Below, one piece after another: positions 1 through 6,209 of a DNA stretch of 12,265 nucleotides. Source of the stretch: Methylovulum sp. (GTDB lineage: Bacteria; Pseudomonadota; Gammaproteobacteria; Methylococcales; Methylomonadaceae). The notes beneath the pieces were generated by a model. That model ran no database searches and was not told where the DNA came from. It saw nothing but the letters and a program-made list of their open reading frames with translations. The DNA is taken from NCBI GenBank assembly GCA_004299465.1, contig SCST01000400.1, forward strand, positions 1 to 12,265, in the 5' to 3' direction. A program made the position numbers and the translations under genes. The first letter of the stretch is position 1. Every line of letters starts with the position of its first letter.

Positions 1-335
1 AGATAATTTTCGGCAAGATAGGCACGGTCGCCGGCAGTAATCGCCGGCAAGGCGGGCGTCTCTGCAGCGCTTTCATTTTTCAGTAAAACCTTGAGTTCAT
101 CGAGCGAATATTGCGCGATTTGACTGATACTGTATCCATTGCTGGTTGCCTGGTTAAGCAGTTTTAAGCGCGCAATGTCCTGATCGGTGTAAACGCGATG
201 CCCGCCTGTCGTTCGCGCCGGTGTAACGGCCTGGTAACGGCGTTCCCAGGCCCTGACCAGGTCGGATTTAACGCCCGATCTTTTGGAAACCGTACTGATT
301 AAATATCGCGCTGAATCAGCATTAAGATTAGCCAT
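1..335 (-). CDS. MerR-family transcriptional regulator, N-terminal part (cut by window edge)
   Basis: The minus-strand frame opens with ATG at 335 and is still open at position 1, giving about 111 residues of a longer protein. Residues 10-80 form a MerR-type winged helix-turn-helix: YLISTVSKRSGVKSDLVRAW, then ERRYQAVTPARTTGGHRVYT, where W-E-R-R-Y and the G-G-H-R-x-Y wing are the family hallmarks. The next stretch (about residues 69-92) fits the rest of the DNA-binding domain, followed by an Ala/Pro-rich linker. MerR proteins with the AWERRY and GGHRVY signatures and such a linker often continue into a cobalamin-binding sensor domain (LitR/CarH type), but that part would lie outside the window, so the ligand is unknown. 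No strong ribosome site precedes the ATG (only an A-rich run). The gene lies 106 bp downstream of the dehydrogenase on the same strand. DNA-binding call firm; sensor type inferred. Confidence 0.85.
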   Translation of the reverse strand, partial: MANLNADSARYLISTVSKRSGVKSDLVRAWERRYQAVTPARTTGGHRVYTDQDIARLKLLNQATSNGYSISQIAQYSLDELKVLLKNESAAETPALPAITAGDRAYLAENY

Positions 336-441
336 TTGCTTTTTTACATCAAAAATAACGTATAGTCTAGCATAGCGTTACAAAAGCTTGACAGTATTTG
401 TACAGCGCAAGGTTGCCCCACTATGCTCACTCAATAGGCGT

Positions 442-1566
442 TTATTGCTTACCCTGATATGACAGCTTATAAATAACGCCGAGCATATCGTCACTGATCA
501 GCAGGCTGCCGTCCGGCATGTCCAAAATATCCACAGGCCGGCCTGATACCGTGCCGTCTTTGTTGAGCCAGCCGCTGATAACATCCTCTTCCGCCGTCGG
601 TTGACCCGCTTTGTCAAACTTGATCAACGCCACTCGATAGCCCTGCGGCTCGCTACGATTCCACGAACCGTGTTGCGCGACAAATAACTGGTGCCGGTAG
701 TCGGCGGGGAATTGTTTGCCTTGATAAAAACGCAAGCCCAGCGGCGCGACATGGGCTTTAAATTTCCATACCGGCGCCTTGAATTGCTGGCATGATTTAC
801 CGGCAGCGAATTCAGGATCAGGAATCTCGCCGCCGTGGCAATAAGGATAGCCAAAATGCTCGCCTTTGGCGGACCATTCGTTGAGTTCGTCCGGCGGCAG
901 GTCGTCGCCCAAATAATCGCGTCCGTTTTCGCTAAAAAACAAGCGTTTTGTTTCAGGTTGCCAATCGAAGCCAACGGTGTTCCTGATGCCGCGCGCAAGA
1001 ATTTCAAGATCGCTGCCGTCAGGGTTTAGCCTGACTAATGCCGTATAAATCGCCTGCTCCGGCAGGCAAATATTGCATGGCGCACCGACGGCGGTGTACA
1101 GCTTGTTATCCGGGCCAAAGCGCAGGTATTTCCAGCCGTGGTGCCTATCGGACGGGAACTGGTCATAAATAACGGTAGGCGACGGCGGATTTGTTAAATG
1201 CCCGGTAATCGCATCGTAGCGCAGGATGCGGTTGATGTCGGCCACATACAGCGCGCCATCCTTGTAAGCCACGCCATTGGGCATGTTTAAGCCGGACGCG
1301 ATCAGCTGGTGCGGCTGCGGCCTGCCGTCGGCACCGGGTTGCTGTACGGCATAGACTTTACCTTCCCGCCCTGTGCCGACGAATACAACACCGTTATCGC
1401 CTAAGGCAAGACTGCGCGCATTAGGCAGTTGATCGGCATAAATCGATAAAGTAAAACCTGCCGGGATATGCAATTGCTTGATAACGTCTTCGGGATTGCC
1501 GCGTGCAAAGCTTGTTCCCGTAACTACGGACAGCAACATAGTCAGCATGATGTTTAGCATCTTCAT
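442..1566 (-). CDS. Exported PQQ-dependent sorbosone/aldose-type sugar dehydrogenase (six-bladed beta-propeller)
   Basis: A 374-residue protein. Residues 1-21 are a Sec signal peptide ending ...GTSFA before RGNPE, so the enzyme is periplasmic. The rest matches the soluble glucose/sorbosone dehydrogenase propeller family: blade repeats such as LALGDNGVVFVGTGREGKVY (53-72), MPNGVAYKDGALYVAD (95-110) and the C-terminal GRPVDILDMPDGSLLISDD (342-360). R-H-H-G-W at 141-145 is a good candidate for the catalytic histidine, and SENGRDYLGDDLPPDELN (212-229) is the typical loop that binds calcium and PQQ. The family oxidises aldoses, sorbosone or related aldehydes using PQQ, passing electrons to periplasmic acceptors; the actual substrate cannot be told. 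Cysteines at 163, 166, 233 and 249 are unusual extras. The start at 1566 is supported by a G-rich ribosome site (C7 on the plus strand, 1575-1581) about 8 bases upstream; a second ATG at 1560 is less well spaced. No PQQ synthesis genes are in view. Confidence 0.86.
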   Translation of the reverse strand: MKMLNIMLTMLLSVVTGTSFARGNPEDVIKQLHIPAGFTLSIYADQLPNARSLALGDNGVVFVGTGREGKVYAVQQPGADGRPQPHQLIASGLNMPNGVAYKDGALYVADINRILRYDAITGHLTNPPSPTVIYDQFPSDRHHGWKYLRFGPDNKLYTAVGAPCNICLPEQAIYTALVRLNPDGSDLEILARGIRNTVGFDWQPETKRLFFSENGRDYLGDDLPPDELNEWSAKGEHFGYPYCHGGEIPDPEFAAGKSCQQFKAPVWKFKAHVAPLGLRFYQGKQFPADYRHQLFVAQHGSWNRSEPQGYRVALIKFDKAGQPTAEEDVISGWLNKDGTVSGRPVDILDMPDGSLLISDDMLGVIYKLSYQGKQ

Positions 1567-1612
1567 AAAAAAGTCCCCCCCTCGTATAGCCTTGTAATAA
1601 ACTTTGCATCAT

Positions 1613-1642
1613 ATTATCACTCTGAAAAATGATTGAATTAAA
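1613..1642 (-). promoter_or_regulatory. Candidate sigma-70 promoter of the PQQ dehydrogenase gene
   Basis: On the minus strand TTTAAT (plus 1637-1642) and GATAAT (plus 1613-1618) are 18 bases apart, about 45 bases upstream of the start codon. The boxes are imperfect and the region is AT-rich, so chance matches are likely. Confidence 0.33.
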
Positions 1643-1663
1643 TTATTCGATCCCCATAATTAA

Positions 1664-1691
1664 TTAGCACAAGCGGACATCAACTTATACT
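1664..1691 (+). promoter_or_regulatory. Candidate sigma-70 promoter of htpX
   Basis: TTAGCA (1664-1669) and TATACT (1686-1691) are separated by 16 bases. This would give a leader of only a few bases before the ATG at 1705, so it is tentative. It is back-to-back with the candidate promoter of the divergent dehydrogenase gene; both lie in the 138-bp gap. Confidence 0.3.
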
Positions 1692-1704
1692 TAAGGCTTT
1701 CATC

Positions 1705-2580
1705 ATGATGCGAATTTTTCTTTTTTTGGCGACCAACGCCGCGATACTGGTAGTGGTCAGCATTATTTTCAATTTATTAGGCTTAAAAAGCACGCTGGAT
1801 GCGCAAGGCGTCAACATTAATCTCGACGGCTTGCTCGTTATGTCGGCCGTGATAGGCATGACGGGTTCCTTCATCTCGCTGGCGATGTCGAAATGGTCGG
1901 CGAAGCAGGCGATGGGCGTTTTCGTTATCGATCGTCCGCAAAACCAGACCGAGCAATGGCTGCTTGATGTCGTTGCAAGGCAGGCGCAGCAAGTCGGCAT
2001 CGATATGCCGGAAGTCGGCATCTTTGACGCGCACGAAGCCAACGCGTTTGCCACCGGCATGAGCAAAAACAGCGCACTGGTAGCGGTCAGCACGGGCTTA
2101 TTGCAGAGCATGGAGGCCGATGAGGTCGAGGCGGTTATCGGCCATGAAATGACGCATGTATCGAACGGCGATATGGTGACGATGGCGTTAATGCAGGGTG
2201 TCGTAAATACCTTTGTCTACTTTTTTGCAACGCTTATCGGCCATGTTGTTGACCGCACCGTGTTCAAAACCGAACGCGGTTACGGTCCCGCTTATTACAT
2301 TACCCAGATAGTCGCGCAGATTGCGCTGGGCATCCTGGCTTCGTTGCTGGTCATGTGGTTCTCCCGTTACCGCGAGTTCAAAGCCGATGCAGGCGGTGCC
2401 AGATTGGCCGGACGTGAGAAAATGATCGCCGCGCTACGGGCTTTGCAACGCGCGCATGAAGCACCGGAACTACCGGGTCAATTGGCGGCATTCGGCATTA
2501 ACGGTGGCGGTGTCAGGAAACTGTTTATGAGCCACCCGCCATTGGAAGAACGTATTGCGGCGTTACAAGGCAATCGCTAA
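1705..2580 (+). CDS. htpX: HtpX, inner-membrane zinc metalloprotease (M48B)
   Basis: A 291-residue protein, near the usual 290-295 residues of HtpX. Hydrophobic segments at about 3-26 and 40-60 form the N-terminal membrane hairpin. The zinc site H-E-M-T-H lies at 147-151 in the setting AVIGHEMTHVSNGDMV, and the third ligand is Glu224 in SRYREFKADAGGA. Further hydrophobic stretches at about 160-180 and 194-219 flank the active domain, and the C-terminal MSHPPLEERIAAL is family-typical. The active site faces the cytoplasm; in other bacteria HtpX works with FtsH in removing damaged membrane proteins. The start has two adjacent ATGs (1705 and 1708); T-A-A-G-G-C upstream serves as ribosome site. 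It is transcribed divergently from the dehydrogenase and appears to be a single-gene unit closed by the terminator at 2600-2622. All expected motifs are intact. Confidence 0.97.
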   Translation: MMRIFLFLATNAAILVVVSIIFNLLGLKSTLDAQGVNINLDGLLVMSAVIGMTGSFISLAMSKWSAKQAMGVFVIDRPQNQTEQWLLDVVARQAQQVGIDMPEVGIFDAHEANAFATGMSKNSALVAVSTGLLQSMEADEVEAVIGHEMTHVSNGDMVTMALMQGVVNTFVYFFATLIGHVVDRTVFKTERGYGPAYYITQIVAQIALGILASLLVMWFSRYREFKADAGGARLAGREKMIAALRALQRAHEAPELPGQLAAFGINGGGVRKLFMSHPPLEERIAALQGNR

Positions 2581-2595
2581 CTCATTGGCAGACAA

Positions 2596-2668
2596 GTAGG
2601 GCGCGCTGTGCGCGCCTTTTTTGTCGGCTGGGATTTATTCTCTCTCTTTGGCGCGCGGCACGCCCTAC
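2596..2668. repeat. REP-like inverted pair with GTAGGGCG ends
   Basis: The segment starts with GTAGGGCG (2596-2603) and ends with its exact complement CGCCCTAC (2661-2668). Each end carries a GC-rich hairpin-like core: GGCGCGC-TGT-GCGCGCC on the left and GGCGCGCGGCACGCC on the right. The same end sequence recurs at 6066-6085 and 8779-8808, so this is a dispersed intergenic palindrome family and not a single regulatory site. No transposase gene lies nearby. Confidence 0.8.
2600..2622 (+). terminator. Rho-independent terminator of htpX, built from a palindromic repeat
   Basis: The arms GGCGCGC (2600-2606) and GCGCGCC (2610-2616) form a perfect 7-bp GC stem with a TGT loop, directly followed by six T (2617-2622). 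It begins 20 bases after the htpX stop. The left arm belongs to the GTAGGGCG repeat described in the overlapping entry. Confidence 0.85.
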
Positions 2669-2862
2669 AAAACACGCACGATACGGTTAATCAGCGCTAC
2701 CTACGTCAAAATACTACACACCTTAAAAACACGAGCATGCCTCATGATCTTCGCGCCTTAACGGAGAATCATTAAGATCGCCTTTAACATCGGTTATTCA
2801 TTTTTAACCAGTTAGCGTAAAATCGGCCGTTCAAACATTCCACTAATCATTTAAGGCATACC
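2669..2862 (+). promoter_or_regulatory. Upstream region of the 2863-5974 cluster with a weak promoter candidate
   Basis: This 194-bp stretch has no credible gene. A possible sigma-70 promoter is TTATTC (2794-2799) with TAAAAT (2818-2823), 18 bases apart, about 40 bases before the ATG at 2863. The boxes are weak. No clear operator dyad was seen. Confidence 0.3.
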
Positions 2863-3240
2863 ATGAAAAAAATTCTATTCTTTGCCCTATTGCTGGCCGG
2901 TATTAACGCCTTTGCCGATGATGCAAAAAATGAATGGCATAACACCGTATTATCAGACGCCACAATAGAGAAAATTCAGCAGGCCAAATACCAATATAAA
3001 AAATGTGTCTCTGATGAAATGCAAAAGCCCGTTTATCAAGAGCAGGATACCCGCCGGGCAACCGATGGGATCATGAACCAGTGCGAACCGGTTTTGGCCA
3101 AGATGCGTGAGGTTTATATCGCCGAAAAGGTGCCTGCCATTGTCGCCGACCGGCATTTAAAACAAATGCGCATACAGACCACGCGGAGCGCCTTGCAAGG
3201 CATGATGTTCTCTGAAGCGGCGCGTAAAGCGGCTCAATAA
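2863..3240 (+). CDS. Small exported helical protein, function unknown
   Basis: A 125-residue protein that I do not recognise. Residues 1-18 form a clean Sec signal peptide (MKKILFFALLLAGINAFA, cleavage before DDAKNEW), so the mature protein of about 107 residues should be periplasmic. It looks mostly alpha-helical and is rich in Lys, Gln, Glu and Met. Its only two cysteines, C48 and C74, sit 26 residues apart and could form a disulfide pinning two helices together. No lipobox, haem motif or membrane helix follows. The stop is 26 bases before the DUF2760 start, on the same strand with no terminator between, so co-transcription with the DUF2760-Hsp70 pair is likely. An accessory or substrate role for that pair is only a guess from position. 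The start is fixed by the signal peptide, with T-A-A-G-G-C upstream as ribosome site. Confidence 0.85.
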   Translation: MKKILFFALLLAGINAFADDAKNEWHNTVLSDATIEKIQQAKYQYKKCVSDEMQKPVYQEQDTRRATDGIMNQCEPVLAKMREVYIAEKVPAIVADRHLKQMRIQTTRSALQGMMFSEAARKAAQ

Positions 3241-3266
3241 CAATAACTATAAAGAAGCCTTTACCG

Positions 3267-3926
3267 ATGAATACACTATACACCATTGATTTATCCATAA
3301 AACCTACGACATTCGACTTATGGCATGTCTGCCTGGCAGGGACGGTTGCCGTGCTGTCGTTGACGCTGATTGTGTTGTTGCTGGTCATGGTCGCGAGCTT
3401 ATTGCGCAGCAAAAAAGCACCGGCCGAAGCACTTGTCCAGCACGCCACGGCTAAGTCCGAGCCTGTTGTCCAGGTCGTTGAAAAAATTGTCGAAGTTGAA
3501 AAAATCGTCCATGCGCCTGCTCCGGAACCCGTTATATTAAAAGAGTCCACTCCCGATGCCGCGTTGCAATTATTGGGCTTGCTGCAAAAAGAGGCGCGTT
3601 TTATCGACTTTATCAAAGAAGATATTACCGCCTACAACGATGCCGATATAGGTATTGCCGCACGGGTGGTCCATGAAGGTTGCAATAAAGCGTTGGACGA
3701 ACATTTCAGCCTGGCGCCTGTGCGTGAAGAGCAGGAAGGCACAAACATCACGGTGCAGCCGGGCTTTGACGCCTCGCAGCTGCGTTTGACCGGCAACATC
3801 GTCGGCCAGGCGCCGTTCACCGGCACCCTGATTCATAAGGGTTGGCAAGTCACCAGCATCAGGTTGCCAAAACTGACTCAGGGATATAACGCTGCAATTG
3901 TTGCCGCTGCCGAGGTTGAATTATGA
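3267..3926 (+). CDS. DUF2760 family protein with an N-terminal membrane anchor
   Basis: A 219-residue protein. One strong hydrophobic helix at about 19-46, followed by R-S-K-K, suggests a single-pass inner-membrane protein with the C-terminal part in the cytoplasm. Residues 60-95 are a charged, Val/Glu/Pro-rich linker (VVQVVEKIVEVEKIVHAPAP). Residues 96-219 match the DUF2760 domain as I know it: LQLLGLLQKEARFIDFIKED, then DADIGIAARVVHEGCNKALD, a strand-rich tail with GFDASQLRLTGNIVGQAPF, and the typical end AAEVEL. The family has no established biochemical function; its genes are commonly found immediately upstream of an Hsp70-family gene, as here, where the stop overlaps the Hsp70 start (ATGA). 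The overlap suggests translational coupling and a fixed stoichiometry. A role as membrane tether or partner of the Hsp70 is an inference from topology and context. Confidence 0.88.
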   Translation: MNTLYTIDLSIKPTTFDLWHVCLAGTVAVLSLTLIVLLLVMVASLLRSKKAPAEALVQHATAKSEPVVQVVEKIVEVEKIVHAPAPEPVILKESTPDAALQLLGLLQKEARFIDFIKEDITAYNDADIGIAARVVHEGCNKALDEHFSLAPVREEQEGTNITVQPGFDASQLRLTGNIVGQAPFTGTLIHKGWQVTSIRLPKLTQGYNAAIVAAAEVEL

Positions 3927-5974
3927 GCCTGTTCGATCATATCAAAAAAATGCAGGAACCCAAGCCGGGAGCGGCGCCTGCGAATACCAATGCGGCTGCG
4001 GCGCCTGAAACGCCGGAACCTGAAAAATCCATCGATGAAGTCGTCAGTGAACTGATGGAAAATCAGCGCCCCGCCATTGAACCAGTCGAAGCCGCTCCTG
4101 TTGCCGCAGCACAAGCGCCCCATCAAAATATAAGCCCATCGGACAATCAGCGGTTTTCTGTAGGCATAGACCTCGGCACCACGCACTGCGTGCTGTCTTA
4201 TGCAAAAATCTGCGATACGGACGACGAGTTTACCCAAGAGGTCATGGCCATAGCGCAATTGACCGCGCCGGGCATGGTTGAAGATAGTTATCAATTACCG
4301 TCATTTTTATACCAGGCGCACGAGGTGGAACTGGCCGAAGGCTCCACTGCCTTGCCGTGGACCGCCAAGCCGGAGTTCCTGGTCGGTGAAATCGCCCGTA
4401 ACCTGGGCAGTAAAACGCCGATACGCCTGGTGTCCAGCGCCAAAAGCTGGCTGTGCCATGCGGGTGTGGATTGCAAATCGCCTATCCTGCCGATAGAAGC
4501 GCCGGAAGACGTCGTGCGAGTCTCACCTTTCCAGGCCAGTGTCGCGTATTTACAGCATATGCGTGATGCCTGGCAAAACAAACACCCTGCCTCGCCACTG
4601 GCGCAACAGGATCTGGTCATTACCGTGCCGGCGTCATTCGACCCGGCCGCCCGAGAGCTCACCGTCGAAGCGGCCCGCGCAGTCGGCCTGGACCAGGCGA
4701 TATTGCTGGAAGAGCCGCAAGCCGCTGTCTACAGCTGGATTGAGAAAAGCCACGGCGATTGGCGTAAACAGGCCACTTGCGGCGATGTTATCCTGGTTAT
4801 CGATATCGGCGGCGGTACTACCGACTTGTCATTAATCGCGGTAACCCAGCAAAGCGGTAACCTGGAACTGACGCGTGTCGCGGTCGGCGATCATATTTTG
4901 CTCGGTGGCGATAATATGGATTTAGCCCTGGCCTATACCGTCAAAGCCAAGCTGGAAAAAGAGGGGCAGCGGTTGCAACCGTGGCAGATACAGGCATTGA
5001 CGCATGGCTGCCGTGAAGCGAAGGAAAAGCTGTTCAGCGATGACAGCCTGGACAGCATGCCGCTGGTCGTCGCGAGCCGCGGCTCATCATTGATCGGCGG
5101 CACTTTGCGCACCGAATTGACGCGTGATGAGGTCCAGCGGGTTCTCGTTGAAGGCTTCTTGCCCAGGGTGGCTGTCAGCGACCGGCCGGTAAGCCGCACC
5201 CGCACCGGTTTACGGACCGCCGGCTTGCCTTATGCGCAAGATGCGGGCATCACCCGGCATTTGGCCGCATTTTTGTCCAAACAACAATACGCCACCAACG
5301 ACCTCGCTGATGTCAATCTGCCCGAACATGCCACTTTCCTGCATCCTACCGCGGTTTTGTTTAATGGCGGTGTATTAAAGGCAAATGCATTGGCTGAACG
5401 TTTAATGGCCGTGCTGAATTCCTGGCTGCTTGCCGAGCAGGCGCCTGAAGCCCGCTTATTGGCAGGCGCCGACCTGGATCTCGCCGTTGCGAGGGGCGCG
5501 GCGTACTACGGTTTCGTGCGCAAAGGCAAAGGTGTGCGCATCAAAGGCGGCACGGCGGCGTCGTATTATGTCGGTGTGGAAAGCGCGATGCCTGCGGTGC
5601 CGGGCATGGCGCCGGAACTGGAAGCCTTATGTATTGCCCCGTTTGGCATGGAAGAAGGCACGCAGGAAGAGTTGCCGGATGATGAGTTCGGCTTGGTTAT
5701 CGGCGAGCCGGTGCGCTTCCGCTTTTTTGCGTCGAATACCCGCCGTGAGGACAGGGTTGGGGTGCGCCTGGATTATTGGACGGATGAAGAACTGTCCGAG
5801 CTGGCCGAAATTGAAATCACCTTGCCGCAAGAGAATCATCGTCCCGGAGAAGTCGTGCCCGTGCATTTGTGTGCTGCAGTGACTGAAGTCGGCACGCTGG
5901 AGCTTAATGCGGTATCGCAAAAAGACAGCGGGCGCTGGAAGATTGAATTTGATGTCAGGGCGGGCGAAAACTGA
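3923..5974 (+). CDS. Hsp70-family ATPase (DUF2760-associated, non-canonical DnaK relative)
   Basis: A 683-residue protein. Residues 1-77 are an Ala/Pro/Glu-rich extension that DnaK lacks, starting with the amphipathic MSLFDHIKKM. The actin-like ATPase domain follows: phosphate-1 loop GIDLGTTHCVLSYA (81-94), ITVPASFDPAARELTVEAA (223-241), phosphate-2 loop IDIGGGTTDLSL (293-304) and an adenosine-site motif LFNGGVLKA (489-497). The C-terminal 130 residues are beta-rich and acidic (EEGTQEELPDDE) with EPVRFRFFASNTRRED, in place of a normal DnaK substrate domain and lid; no EEVD-like tail is seen. ATP binding and hydrolysis are well supported, the client is unknown. GAGG at 3911-3914, inside the upstream gene, is the ribosome site. 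No DnaJ or GrpE gene is adjacent, and the second, larger Hsp70-like gene that I recall following in some related clusters is absent. The last codons are repeated 156 bp downstream. Confidence 0.93.
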   Translation: MSLFDHIKKMQEPKPGAAPANTNAAAAPETPEPEKSIDEVVSELMENQRPAIEPVEAAPVAAAQAPHQNISPSDNQRFSVGIDLGTTHCVLSYAKICDTDDEFTQEVMAIAQLTAPGMVEDSYQLPSFLYQAHEVELAEGSTALPWTAKPEFLVGEIARNLGSKTPIRLVSSAKSWLCHAGVDCKSPILPIEAPEDVVRVSPFQASVAYLQHMRDAWQNKHPASPLAQQDLVITVPASFDPAARELTVEAARAVGLDQAILLEEPQAAVYSWIEKSHGDWRKQATCGDVILVIDIGGGTTDLSLIAVTQQSGNLELTRVAVGDHILLGGDNMDLALAYTVKAKLEKEGQRLQPWQIQALTHGCREAKEKLFSDDSLDSMPLVVASRGSSLIGGTLRTELTRDEVQRVLVEGFLPRVAVSDRPVSRTRTGLRTAGLPYAQDAGITRHLAAFLSKQQYATNDLADVNLPEHATFLHPTAVLFNGGVLKANALAERLMAVLNSWLLAEQAPEARLLAGADLDLAVARGAAYYGFVRKGKGVRIKGGTAASYYVGVESAMPAVPGMAPELEALCIAPFGMEEGTQEELPDDEFGLVIGEPVRFRFFASNTRREDRVGVRLDYWTDEELSELAEIEITLPQENHRPGEVVPVHLCAAVTEVGTLELNAVSQKDSGRWKIEFDVRAGEN

Positions 5975-5982
5975 TGGTTTGC

Positions 5983-6022
5983 AACTACTCAGCGTTCCAT
6001 TGTGTTTGATGGCTGAGTAGTT
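5983..6022. repeat. Inverted repeat with AACTACTCAGC arms
   Basis: The arms AACTACTCAGC (5983-5993) and GCTGAGTAGTT (6012-6022) are perfect 11-bp complements around an 18-base loop, starting 8 bases after the Hsp70 stop. No T run follows, so it is a poor terminator, though it could still protect the mRNA end. Related arms bound the element at 8759-8830, which marks it as a dispersed repeat family. Confidence 0.75.
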
Positions 6023-6065
6023 ACGATTATTTATTCATGAGCCTCACGAAGATTTGCGGTTGTGC

Positions 6066-6085
6066 GGCGCGCAACGCGCCCTACG
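6066..6085. repeat. Half copy of the GTAGGGCG palindrome
   Basis: GGCGCG (6066-6071) and CGCGCC (6075-6080) form a hairpin that runs into CTACG (6081-6085), the same end sequence as at 2661-2668 and 8801-8808. The left GTAGGGCG end is missing, so this is a truncated or decayed copy. Confidence 0.7.
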
Positions 6086-6144
6086 AAAGACTGGACGATT
6101 GAATTTGATGCAAGAGCGGCTAAGCGCAACCGACAGGTTTATCG

Positions 6145-6176
6145 TTACTGCCGCAAGTCCTGTTTTCCGGTATAAT
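6145..6176 (+). promoter_or_regulatory. Candidate argG promoter
   Basis: A consensus TATAAT lies at 6171-6176, 33 bases before the preferred argG ATG. The -35 side is poor: TTACTG (6145-6150) is 20 bases away and CTGCCG (6148-6153) is at the right spacing but matches weakly. No clear ArgR-type operator was found. Confidence 0.5.
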
Positions 6177-6209
6177 TCCTGACATTTTTAACTCAAGGTA
6201 TTGGGCGTC

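Larger units (their letters stand above)
5935..6120 (+). repeat. Diverged direct repeat of the Hsp70 3' end flanking a 156-bp segment
   Basis: The copies are 5935-5964 and 6091-6120. The core CTGGAnGATTGAATTTGATG is identical at 19 of 20 positions, and similarity continues for about ten more bases. Copy 1 encodes W-K-I-E-F-D-V-R-A-G just before the Hsp70 stop; copy 2, read in the same frame, gives W-T-I-E-F-D-A-R-A-A with no stop at the matching place. The segment between contains two palindromic repeat pieces. This looks like an insertion or rearrangement at the gene end, with copy 2 the leftover of the displaced tail or of a lost paralogue. Confidence 0.8.

Noticed and set aside
388..428. 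TTGACA with TATGCT on the plus strand
   Set aside because: The spacing is 29 bases and no plus-strand gene follows.
1680..2111. Antisense frame inside htpX
   Set aside because: Shadow of a strongly supported gene, with low-complexity composition and no start signals.
3071..3616. Antisense frame across the small exported protein and DUF2760
   Set aside because: It overlaps two better supported genes and has Ser/Thr-rich composition typical of reverse-strand shadows.
6201..6209. Longer argG start at TTG
   Set aside because: The AAGG ribosome site would be only two bases away, and homologues begin at the M-S-E-like position.
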